A DNA stretch of 64,000 nt. Origin: an uncultured bacterium (lineage in GTDB: Bacteria > Planctomycetota > Uabimicrobiia > Uabimicrobiales > JABWCH01). How positions within the stretch are numbered: position 1 is the first letter of the stretch; each line of letters begins with the position of its first letter. Made by a program: the position numbers and the translations under genes. The stretch spans positions 1 through 64,000 of the forward strand of contig CALKWO010000134.1 in the NCBI GenBank assembly GCA_938003875.1. The letters are read 5' to 3'. The notes beneath the pieces were generated by a model. The model worked only from the letters and a program-made list of their open reading frames with translations, had not been told where the DNA came from and made no database searches. Shown piece after piece: positions 16,889 through 24,630 of the stretch.

Positions 16889-16964
16889 GAATTTAAGAAT
16901 TTTTAATTTTTTTGAGCTTGTTAAAATCATATCAGGCAGATTTCAATAGAAAGGAGCAATGCCT

Positions 16965-17582
16965 ATGAAAAAATTTTTTTTTCTGTTATGCCTTTTGTCA
17001 ATGCTCCAGATCCATGCTGATGTAATCACGAATGAAAATTTTGAATCGGGAGCAGCAGGCTGGAACAACACGACAAGAGAATATGTGAATGGGACATATT
17101 TTTTGGGAAGATTCGCTGGCACAGGTGGAGCGCAGGGCATTTATAAAAGCTACTCTTTGAATGCTGGACTTAAAAGCATTAGAATCCAATTCGATTTTTA
17201 TGAATTTGATTCCTGGGATGGAGAGTCTTTCTATATTTACATCAACGACTCTTTATACCAGAGCAACCCTTTTTGGACAAACTCTCATTACAGCAATGAA
17301 GATAAGCCTGCTAATGCTATAAACTTGACTCCAGGAACAACCAACATTGGGTTTGGTACGTGGGCAGATGAATTTTTTCGCTATACAATAGATCTTACCA
17401 ACACAAGCATTACCACTTTGAAACTAGGTTTTGGATGTTCATTGGATCAAGATATATCGGACGAATCCTGGGGTGTGGATAATGTTTTCATTGAAGCCAC
17501 CTATGCCGTTCCTGAGCCAGCCACATTCGTCTTAGGATTCCTGAGCATTTTATCCCTGATTTTTTTTGTCAGATGCCGCTAA
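16965..17582 (+). CDS. PEP-CTERM sorted surface protein
   Basis: The 205-residue protein has a signal peptide (MKKFFFLLCLLSMLQIHA), a beta-rich domain of the type found in secreted carbohydrate-binding proteins (FESGAAGWNN...; DESWGVDNVFIEA), and the tail VPEPATF + hydrophobic helix + RCR. That tail is the PEP-CTERM signal recognised by exosortases. I use the ATG at 16965 because GGAG lies eight bases before it; the ATG six bases upstream is too close to that site. No exosortase gene is in the window. The domain itself is not assigned to a function. Confidence 0.85.
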   Translation: MKKFFFLLCLLSMLQIHADVITNENFESGAAGWNNTTREYVNGTYFLGRFAGTGGAQGIYKSYSLNAGLKSIRIQFDFYEFDSWDGESFYIYINDSLYQSNPFWTNSHYSNEDKPANAINLTPGTTNIGFGTWADEFFRYTIDLTNTSITTLKLGFGCSLDQDISDESWGVDNVFIEATYAVPEPATFVLGFLSILSLIFFVRCR

Positions 17583-17636
17583 GTTTAGTCCTACGCTTTT
17601 AGTGTGGGAGTTTAATAATTTTGAGTATCTCACTGT

Positions 17637-17738
17637 ATAGGAAATTATAGCTTTAGTGCTAAATACACTTTAATCTATATTGTAATCTTAGCCCCGAAGG
17701 GGCGAAATATAATAGCCAGGGGCATTGCCCCTGGTAAT
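17637..17738 (+). repeat. CAGGGGC/GCCCCTG element, copy 2
   Basis: Collinear with the reverse complement of 7362-7464 over about 100 bp. It contains CTTAGCCCCGAAGGGGCG and CCAGGGGCATTGCCCCTGG. It sits between two convergent PEP-CTERM genes, where its palindromes could also act as a transcription end. Confidence 0.85.
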
Positions 17739-17740
17739 CC

Positions 17741-19099
17741 TTATGATTTCTTCCTTATAGAAAATTTTTGTCGAGTAAAACAGAAAAATACGCTCGCAAT
17801 GCTCAGAAATAAAAAGGAAGATGATTCTGGGACTAAATATGCCGTCAAATTGTATGTATAGATATTTCCAGCCATTCCTAACGCTGCATTTGCATCTGTA
17901 ACAATTGTCAATACTGCATCTCTTCTTTCTACTATATGATCATTATTTGTAACTCGAATAAGCATATCCAGTGTGCCATTCTTAACTAATATAGTGCCTG
18001 GAGTGAAGTTTTCTATGCTATAATAAGATGAATCAAGACCAGATATAGTAGCACTCAATATGGTTAAGTTTGTCAGATTGCCAAGGTTAGCATCAGGTGT
18101 AAGGTTTTGGATACTCAAAGTTCTTGTTGCGGTGGAATTTTTATCTACTATGCCAAAATCAATCGTACTGCCAGATGAAATAGAACTAGAATAGACAGGG
18201 CTGACACCTGTTCCTGTCAATGTTGCAGTAGTATTTGTAGCATTGCTATTGATGCTAATAGTCGTAGAATCTGCACCTCTTGCTGAAGGAGTATACGTGA
18301 AAGTGCGGCTATTGGATGCATTTTGTCCAAGAGAGAAGCTTTGTGTTCCAGACGTAGGAGAGAATTCACTGCCAGAAGCTGCTCCAATCGTCCCCGTTAA
18401 AGTAGAACCAGAAGCTCCACTGTTAGTTACAGTGACACTAGCAGTTACACTTGTCCCTACACGAACATTGCCAAAATTTGTATTGCTTGTAGACAGAGCT
18501 GGGGTAGGTGTAGTACCATTTACTACGCCATCGTATATCTGAATATAATCCACAGCACCTGCTGCTGCTTCACTACCATCATCAACAAAAAAACGTAAAT
18601 AATTAGAATTAGAAATGCCATAATTATTGCTATCTATTCCAGTCCAATCCAAACTTCCATTTCTATATATCTTTAATTCTTTTGTTGCTCCATCTCTTGT
18701 TAAAAGAAGCTCCACATCAGTACCAGCAGTGAAAACTTTAGTACTATCCCCTCCGTAGGGATAAAAATTGAAATAGTTGCTGAGAGTATACATACCATAA
18801 TCAACATTATTGTAATTAATAATTCTTTGCCAGACACCAAGAGTATTAAAACGAAATTTTATACGAATCGAATATGTGGCTGTGTTTGCTAATCCACCGC
18901 TCAGGCTTAGTCCTTGATTGGCTGCAAAATGATAGTAACCTCCACTTAAACTGCCTCCGCCTAAAACTCCAAGAGAAGGCCCGCCTAAGCTATCTGCCAA
19001 ACTATTCGTAAATTGGTAGTCATGGATCAAGGTAGCGGCCCAAAGCTCAGAACATAAAAAATAACATAGAGCAAAAAATAACAAACGTATTTTTATCAT
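17741..19099 (-). CDS. LamG / choice-of-anchor-D surface protein
   Basis: The 452-residue secreted protein has a signal peptide (LLFFALCYFLCSELWA), a LamG-like concanavalin fold (about 25-190), a choice-of-anchor-D Ig-like domain (NFGNVRVGTSVTASVTVTN, about 205-305) and a second such unit (IDFGIVDKNSTATRTLSIQN, about 315-415). It ends VPESSSF + hydrophobic helix + RQKFSIRKKS, a variant PEP-CTERM tail with Ser in place of the second Pro. From residue ~200 on it is closely similar to the protein at 49129-50460, so the pair are paralogues with exchanged N-terminal domains. Surface or matrix location is likely. Confidence 0.85.
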   Translation of the reverse strand: MIKIRLLFFALCYFLCSELWAATLIHDYQFTNSLADSLGGPSLGVLGGGSLSGGYYHFAANQGLSLSGGLANTATYSIRIKFRFNTLGVWQRIINYNNVDYGMYTLSNYFNFYPYGGDSTKVFTAGTDVELLLTRDGATKELKIYRNGSLDWTGIDSNNYGISNSNYLRFFVDDGSEAAAGAVDYIQIYDGVVNGTTPTPALSTSNTNFGNVRVGTSVTASVTVTNSGASGSTLTGTIGAASGSEFSPTSGTQSFSLGQNASNSRTFTYTPSARGADSTTISINSNATNTTATLTGTGVSPVYSSSISSGSTIDFGIVDKNSTATRTLSIQNLTPDANLGNLTNLTILSATISGLDSSYYSIENFTPGTILVKNGTLDMLIRVTNNDHIVERRDAVLTIVTDANAALGMAGNIYTYNLTAYLVPESSSFLFLSIASVFFCFTRQKFSIRKKS

Positions 19100-19190
19100 A
19101 AATATTATCCCCTTTCAAAATTCATTTTACACAGGATTATTTTGACTAACACAACTATTTTCCCTCCTACTCTTCTGCGTGGAAAATAGT

Positions 19191-20246
19191 TTATTCTTCC
19201 AAAAACTCTTCCATCTTTTCCAGGATTTTTTTATAACGGCGTAGTAAAAATTCTCCTGTAGGAGTATTGTTCTGGATTTCTTCGAGGATTTGTTGCTTAT
19301 TTAAGAGACCTGTCTTCAGGGAACGAATTCCTAGTTGGTAGGAATCATCCAGGTTTTCATAACGGTAGAGGCAAAGTTCCTTGAACTCTTCTGAACTCAA
19401 AGTGCTGTAGTTTTTGATCCCAGCGCGTTTTGCCAGGCGTTCTTTTGTATATTCTGTAAAGTTTAGAGGCGTGTTTCCTGATTTTGCAGCGTATATTTTA
19501 TTCAAGATTGCCTGGGATGGTTTGGAAAATTTACGCACAGATGGTTTTACAGATCGAGTGCTGGATTCTCCAGGGACAAGACGAGCCGTCTGGCTGCCAA
19601 AAAGAGCAATGCAGTTTGCATTGTGCATCAGAGTTTCATATTCTTCCGCATTCCCCTCTTCACTGGCCTGGTTGGCAAATTCAATAAATTTGTTTTTAGC
19701 TTTTATATAAGCATTTTCTGCTGTAGCATTTTCTTGCAGCAAAGCACGGTCGAATTCAGCATCAGCAAGGGCATTGAGGTCGTTGTATTTGCTGGAATTG
19801 CTGAAATTGAATGTCTCTGTATAAGCAAGAACCGCAAGCGCACCGCCTTGATCCACCATTTTGGGCGCAAGGTGCTGCCCGTTGAGACAGGCCAAAAGAT
19901 GGACGATTTTACCTTCCATCGGCCCTAAATGTTTGGGATATGTGCTTGTCCATATAGCAGACCAATCATTGCAATCATAGAAGGTATATTTGTCACCGTG
20001 ACTGGAGCCTATCACCAGCCTGATTTCTGATGTTATCAGGCTATCGGATATTTTTTGGTTGGGGAAACTTTTTTCTGTGACAGCATAACCAGCCTGTCTG
20101 ATCATGTCCAGAATCCCTGCTCCGAAAATCCTTTGTTGCCTGGCAGCTTCCAGATCATCCCATGTACAATAGATAGAGACAACCTGAGAAAATACTATAA
20201 CAGGCAGAAAGATCATTATAAAAATCAGCCAATATTTTTTGTTCAT
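19191..20246 (-). CDS. Secreted caspase/gingipain-like (clan CD) peptidase homologue
   Basis: The 351-residue protein has a signal peptide (WLIFIMIFLPVIVFS). The catalytic layout of clan CD cysteine peptidases is visible: IRLVIGSSHGDKY with His83-Gly at the end of one strand and IVHLLACLNG with Cys120 at the end of the next. A C-terminal helical half (about 200-351) is not recognised. Its start overlaps the end of the CNNM gene by four bases, so the two are translationally coupled. Family and substrate are uncertain: C25, caspase-like and CHAT peptidases share this dyad. Confidence 0.6.
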   Translation of the reverse strand: MNKKYWLIFIMIFLPVIVFSQVVSIYCTWDDLEAARQQRIFGAGILDMIRQAGYAVTEKSFPNQKISDSLITSEIRLVIGSSHGDKYTFYDCNDWSAIWTSTYPKHLGPMEGKIVHLLACLNGQHLAPKMVDQGGALAVLAYTETFNFSNSSKYNDLNALADAEFDRALLQENATAENAYIKAKNKFIEFANQASEEGNAEEYETLMHNANCIALFGSQTARLVPGESSTRSVKPSVRKFSKPSQAILNKIYAAKSGNTPLNFTEYTKERLAKRAGIKNYSTLSSEEFKELCLYRYENLDDSYQLGIRSLKTGLLNKQQILEEIQNNTPTGEFLLRRYKKILEKMEEFLEE

Positions 20247-21511
20247 GATTTTACCTCCCCTTCTGTGGGATATATCTTTAAAGACAAACGCAATATTTTG
20301 TATTTTTGTACTTCCAGGATTTCCATTACCAGATTTTGGTATTTTACTATATCCCCCTTTTTAGGAAAACGCTGTAAAAGAAAAATGACGAATCCTGCTA
20401 TTGTATCCCCGCTATATTCCAACTCATCTACTCTAAAAGATTCTTTCCATTCTTTTATAGAAAGGCTTCCAGAAAGATAATAGCAGTTTTCTTTCTTTTC
20501 ATCTTTTTGTATCATAGGAATGGAAACCTCATATTCGTTTTCCATTTCCCCGACAAGCTCCTCAATCAGTTCTTCTATAGTGATCAATCCTTCGATTCCC
20601 CCATATTCATCCACTACAAAAGCAGCGTTGCTATTTTGCTGGCAAAGAAATTTCAGAAGCTTTTCTACATTGATGGTTTCAAAAACAAAAGGGATTTTTT
20701 TTATATGACTCTTTATGTCTTGCGATGGATTTAAAAAAAAGTCTTTTGCATAAAGAATCCCGAAAACATCGTCTTCATGAGCACCATAGATGACTATCTT
20801 TCTTACTTTTTTTTGGCGGAATAATTCACGTATATGCTTTTCAGAAGAAGAGATGGATGCTTTTATCATATCCACGCGGGGAATCATCAATTCTTTGACT
20901 TTTATATTGCTGATGTCCATGAGATCTAAAAGCATCTCCTGCTCTCTCGAAAGAATCCATCCCTTTTTGACACTCAGAGAAAGTATTTCTTTAAGCTCTT
21001 CTGGTGTCATATAGCGATCCTTTTTATCTGCATGAAATAAAGAAGAGATGCTTCGTGTAATCGTCTCCAATATTTTGATAAAAGGTGTCAATATTTTTAC
21101 AAGAAAAGCTATGGGGAAGCAAACATAACGAGAAAGAAAAAGCGTTTTTTTGACGGCAATTGCCTTGGGTATGACTTCTCCAAACAAAATAACGCAGGCT
21201 ACACTAAAAAAACCGCCCAATATAAAACTAGACTTTCCATAATGTTTTTCCAGGGTAAAACTGATTGCAGTCGAGAGGCTAAAAAAACAAATATTGACCA
21301 GTGTATTCCCAAAAAGTATTACAATTAAAATCTTCCTGGGATTTTGCATAAGAGAGCGAATCAGTTGCCCTGCTTTTTCTTTCTTTTCTACCATGCTCAT
21401 GATTTGTATCTCAGAAAGCGAGAAAAGTGCTGCCTCAGAAGCAGAAAAAAAAGCAGAAAAGCATAGGAGAATAAGCAAAAAAAGGAAAGAGAGCAGTAAG
21501 GTGATTGTCAT
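20243..21511 (-). CDS. CNNM/CorC (HlyC) family membrane transporter
   Basis: The 422-residue protein has the layout of the CNNM/CorC family. An N-terminal DUF21 membrane domain has about four helices (FSAFFSASEAALFSL is its typical opening). A CBS pair follows (about 200-325; VKELMIPRVDMIKAS and AAFVVDEYGGIEGLITIEELIEELVGE), then a C-terminal CorC_HlyC domain (GSLSIKEWKESF to the end). Relatives export or regulate magnesium or cobalt. It overlaps the clan-CD peptidase gene by ATGA. Confidence 0.9.
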   Translation of the reverse strand: MTITLLLSFLFLLILLCFSAFFSASEAALFSLSEIQIMSMVEKKEKAGQLIRSLMQNPRKILIVILFGNTLVNICFFSLSTAISFTLEKHYGKSSFILGGFFSVACVILFGEVIPKAIAVKKTLFLSRYVCFPIAFLVKILTPFIKILETITRSISSLFHADKKDRYMTPEELKEILSLSVKKGWILSREQEMLLDLMDISNIKVKELMIPRVDMIKASISSSEKHIRELFRQKKVRKIVIYGAHEDDVFGILYAKDFFLNPSQDIKSHIKKIPFVFETINVEKLLKFLCQQNSNAAFVVDEYGGIEGLITIEELIEELVGEMENEYEVSIPMIQKDEKKENCYYLSGSLSIKEWKESFRVDELEYSGDTIAGFVIFLLQRFPKKGDIVKYQNLVMEILEVQKYKILRLSLKIYPTEGEVKS

Positions 21512-21579
21512 ATTATATCAATCATGGCATGGTTACGAAATGGATTATGTCTTGTGCCAATTTTAAAAATTTAATTTTT

Positions 21580-21626
21580 AGCCTGGAAGGCTTATATATA
21601 CTACCCCAGGGCAACGCCCTGGGAAG
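21580..21626 (+). repeat. GGGCAACGCCC-type repeat
   Basis: GCCTGGAAGGCTTATATATACT is followed by CCCAGGGCAACGCCCTGGG, a perfect palindrome. The element lies just behind the 3' end of pilC and resembles 10733-10776. Confidence 0.7.
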
Positions 21627-21629
21627 TTT

Positions 21630-22703
21630 TTAACCAATTTTTTGAACAAGGGTAATCAAGGGCAAGAACAAGGCGATTACGATGAAACCAATGATCAAAC
21701 CCATGAAGATAATCAACATAGGTTCCATCAAGCTTACCATGGAGGCAACGACAACGTCTACTTCTTCATCGTAGTTGTTGGCGATTTTAATCAACATTTT
21801 ATCTAGTTCGCCTGTTTCTTCCCCTACGTCAATCATGTTGACAACGATATCATCGAACTCTCCACTTTGTGCAAGAGGCTCTGCGATGCTTTCCCCTTCC
21901 CTGATACTTTCATGTACAGCACCAATCGCATTTCCAATAACCTGGTTGCTGATAGCACTCTTGACAATCGCCAGGGCTTCCAAGATAGGCACACCTGAGC
22001 TTATCAGCGTTCCTAGCGTTCTGGTAAAGCGGCTAATAGAAGATTTACGAATGATTTCTCCAAAAAGAGGCATGGAGATAAAGATTCTATCCATTATGGC
22101 TTTACCTGCTTTGTTACTTGTAAACAGCTTATAGCCCATAATCAAAAGAATAATGAGTGCAGGAGCCAGCCACCATAAGTTTACTACGTTGTTACTTGCG
22201 GCAATCAGCATTTCTGTAATTGCAGGCAAGGGAACTTTCATGTCGGCAAAGATTTTTTTGAATTGAGGCACAACCCAAACCAGAATACCAGCAAGGATGA
22301 TACCTGCAACACTTAATACTGCAACAGGATACACTGCTGCACCAACGATTCTTTTTTTCAGTTTTTGAGATTTTTCCATGAATTCTGCCAGACGGCGCAA
22401 AATGGTATCCAAAACACCACCCATTTCGCCTGCTTTAACCATATTGACAAACAAGCGATCAAAAATTTTAGGATGTTTGGAGAGTGCTTCTGAAAAAGTA
22501 GAACCGCTTTCTACGTCTTCGCCTACGCTAATCAAGGTATTTTTTAATGTTCCTGCTTTCATCTGGCCTTGCAAAATTTTTAAGCTACGCACAATAGGAA
22601 GACCTGCATCTTGCAATGTAGACAACTGTGTAGTAAAAGTGGTTAGCTGTTTAAAACTAACCCTTCCGCCAAAACCAAACAGGGTTTTTCCTGCTTTTGC
22701 CAT
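21630..22703 (-). CDS. pilC: Type IV pilus / type II secretion inner-membrane platform protein
   Basis: The 357-residue protein belongs to the GspF/PilC family: two repeated T2SSF domains (LTTFTTQLSTLQDAGLPIVRSLKIL... and FTRTLGTLISSGVPILEALAIV...), each followed by membrane helices, and the ending PMLIIFMGLIIGFIVIALFLPLI. It anchors the assembly ATPase in the inner membrane. I start it at the ATG at 22703, six bases after AAGGAG; the GTG fifteen bases upstream contains that site. It follows pilB on the same strand, with a repeat element in the spacer. Confidence 0.95.
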   Translation of the reverse strand: MAKAGKTLFGFGGRVSFKQLTTFTTQLSTLQDAGLPIVRSLKILQGQMKAGTLKNTLISVGEDVESGSTFSEALSKHPKIFDRLFVNMVKAGEMGGVLDTILRRLAEFMEKSQKLKKRIVGAAVYPVAVLSVAGIILAGILVWVVPQFKKIFADMKVPLPAITEMLIAASNNVVNLWWLAPALIILLIMGYKLFTSNKAGKAIMDRIFISMPLFGEIIRKSSISRFTRTLGTLISSGVPILEALAIVKSAISNQVIGNAIGAVHESIREGESIAEPLAQSGEFDDIVVNMIDVGEETGELDKMLIKIANNYDEEVDVVVASMVSLMEPMLIIFMGLIIGFIVIALFLPLITLVQKIG

Positions 22704-22720
22704 ATCATTCTCCTTCACTA

Positions 22721-22775
22721 GTTACCAGGGGCAACGCCCCTGCTATTATATTTTGCCCCTTTGGGACATAGCAGC
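22721..22775 (-). repeat. CAGGGGC/GCCCCTG element, short copy 3
   Basis: TTACCAGGGGCAACGCCCCTG then CTATTATATTTTGCCCC matches the core of copies 1 and 2. It occupies most of the 90-bp spacer between pilB and pilC and would be transcribed with them. Confidence 0.8.
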
Positions 22776-22794
22776 CTGAGAACTACTGGGAATA

Positions 22795-24498
22795 TTAGAA
22801 CAATGTTTCCCTGACAACTTCTTCAATAGTGGTGATACCATCAAAAATAGCCAACAGCCCACTTTCTCTCAAAGTACGCATCCCTTGCTCTCTGGCAAGT
22901 TCACGTACTTTATCCGTAGAAGCTCTATCCAGAATAGCCTGACGAATTGGATCTGTGCCTATCATGATTTCAAACAAAGCAGTTCTGCCACGATATCCTG
23001 TTTTATTGCAGTTATTGCATCCTTTTCCGTATGCAAATCGTTTGCCTCCGAGATCTTCGGGCTGTAATCCTAGCTCTAAAACTTCTTCTAATTGGGGGCT
23101 ATACTCGATTTTGCAGTTGTTGCAAATTCTTCTTACAAGACGTTGAGCGATAACACCTTCTAAAGTTGCAGAAATCAAAAATGGTTCTACGCCCATATCT
23201 ACAAGACGAGCGATAGAACCAGGAGCATCATTGGTATGAAGGGTTGAAAAAACCAAGTGTCCTGTTAAGGCTGCTTCAATAGCGATACCTGCTGTTTCTT
23301 TATCACGAATTTCCCCTACGAGAATTTTATTAGGGTCTTGACGCAAGATACTACGGAGTGCTGCTGCATAAGTTAGTCCTACAGCCTGGTTCACCTGGCA
23401 CTGCATGATTCCCTGAATATCATATTCTACAGGGTCTTCTGTGGTAATAATTTTGATTTCAACTCTATTCGCTTCATTCAAGGCAGAATAGAGGGTCGTT
23501 GTTTTTCCAGAACCTGTTGGGCCTGTGACCAGGACAATACCATTGGGTTTGGCGATGAATCTGCGCATGTTCTCTAAATCTCTCTCTCTCAAGCCCACGC
23601 TTTCCAGATCCAGGTTTACGACAGTTCTATCCAAGATACGCATTACACAACTTTCCCCGAACATCGTAGGTAGTGTAGAAACACGTAAATCAACAGGTCT
23701 GCCGCCAATGGTAAGCTCGATTCTTCCATCCTGAGGAAGACGAGTCTCTGAAATATCCAGGTTGCTCATAACCTTGATACGGGAAATCAATGCCATGGCA
23801 AGATGCAAAGGAGGAGGCATCATTTCATACAAGACACCATCCACTCGGTACCGTATTTTGAAATCCCGCTCGAAAGGTTCAAAGTGAATATCGGAGCCTT
23901 TATCTTTAATGGCTTGCATTAAAATTAAGTTGAGAAGTTTGATTACAGGAGGAGATTCTGCCATTCTGCTTGCGTCGTCTAAATTATAGCCTTCCTTTTG
24001 TTCCTGGATTTCAGCAAGTCCTTCATCCGCAAGGTCAACAAGCAAGCTGTCTATCGTTTCTTTAGCATCAGAATAGTATTTTTCTATGGCTCTTTGTATC
24101 TGTTCCTCATTGGAAACAGCACCTTTGACTTCGCAGTGCAGCATCAGTCTAAGATCATCCAATACCTGAATATTCATAGGGTCTGCCATAGCAATCGTCA
24201 AAACATCATCTTTGAAGCTAACAGGGATGACCCTATAGATATTTGCCATAGCTACCGGGACTTTTTGTATCATATCTGGCTGAATATCCAAAGCATCGAG
24301 ATTGACAATCTCCATCCCAAATTGTTCGCCCAAAGCACATAAAACTTCTTCGTCTGTAATCCATCCCATATCTACAAAAATCTTACCGATAGCACCACCC
24401 TTATCTCTTTGCATGGTAAGTGCCTGGCGAATTTGGGATTCATCAATTAAGTTTTTATCTTTAAGGATTTGACCTAACAGTCTATGTGGCCTATCCAT
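22795..24498 (-). CDS. pilB: Type IV pilus / type II secretion assembly ATPase
   Basis: The 567-residue GspE/PilB ATPase contains an N-terminal MshEN domain (RLLGQILKDKNLIDESQIRQAL), Walker A GPTGSGKTTT near 324, an Asp box, Walker B (ILVGEIRDKETA), the His box (TGHLVFSTLHTNDA) and the zinc-binding CNNC...GCNNCNKTGYRG cluster. It powers pilin assembly at the membrane with PilC. I use the ATG at 24498, which has AGGAG; a promoter at 24588-24616 would start the RNA near the longer reading frame's ATG, which argues against that start. No pilin gene is in the window. Confidence 0.95.
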   Translation of the reverse strand: MDRPHRLLGQILKDKNLIDESQIRQALTMQRDKGGAIGKIFVDMGWITDEEVLCALGEQFGMEIVNLDALDIQPDMIQKVPVAMANIYRVIPVSFKDDVLTIAMADPMNIQVLDDLRLMLHCEVKGAVSNEEQIQRAIEKYYSDAKETIDSLLVDLADEGLAEIQEQKEGYNLDDASRMAESPPVIKLLNLILMQAIKDKGSDIHFEPFERDFKIRYRVDGVLYEMMPPPLHLAMALISRIKVMSNLDISETRLPQDGRIELTIGGRPVDLRVSTLPTMFGESCVMRILDRTVVNLDLESVGLRERDLENMRRFIAKPNGIVLVTGPTGSGKTTTLYSALNEANRVEIKIITTEDPVEYDIQGIMQCQVNQAVGLTYAAALRSILRQDPNKILVGEIRDKETAGIAIEAALTGHLVFSTLHTNDAPGSIARLVDMGVEPFLISATLEGVIAQRLVRRICNNCKIEYSPQLEEVLELGLQPEDLGGKRFAYGKGCNNCNKTGYRGRTALFEIMIGTDPIRQAILDRASTDKVRELAREQGMRTLRESGLLAIFDGITTIEEVVRETLF

Positions 24499-24587
24499 TG
24501 AAACTCCTTTGCTTTTGACGCTCTTTTGTGGTTTCAGCTCCATCTTTTTGAAAGCCTGTGCCGTATTGTCAGCACAGGTCATTCTTC

Positions 24588-24616
24588 AATATATACTAAA
24601 ACCCAATAGCTGTCAA
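24588..24616 (-). promoter_or_regulatory. Sigma70-type promoter for pilB-pilC
   Basis: On the minus strand TTGACA (24616-24611) and TATATT (24593-24588) are separated by exactly 17 nt, about 85 nt upstream of the pilB start. Confidence 0.7.
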
Positions 24617-24630
24617 GAAGTTATTTTTGG

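Noticed and set aside
17682..17738. Palindromic repeat read as a short coding sequence
   Set aside because: Repeats with this CAGGGGCAACGCCCCTG core are often translated into spurious small proteins; the copies here are interrupted by stops and differ in frame.
18243..18542. Antisense frames in the choice-of-anchor-D genes (also 49622-49930)
   Set aside because: They are shadow frames created by the repetitive Ser/Thr/Gly-rich coding strand and have no ribosome sites.
24499..24582. Longer start of the pilB gene
   Set aside because: The upstream ATG lies about where the promoter at 24588-24616 would begin transcription, and the inner ATG has a clear AGGAG.
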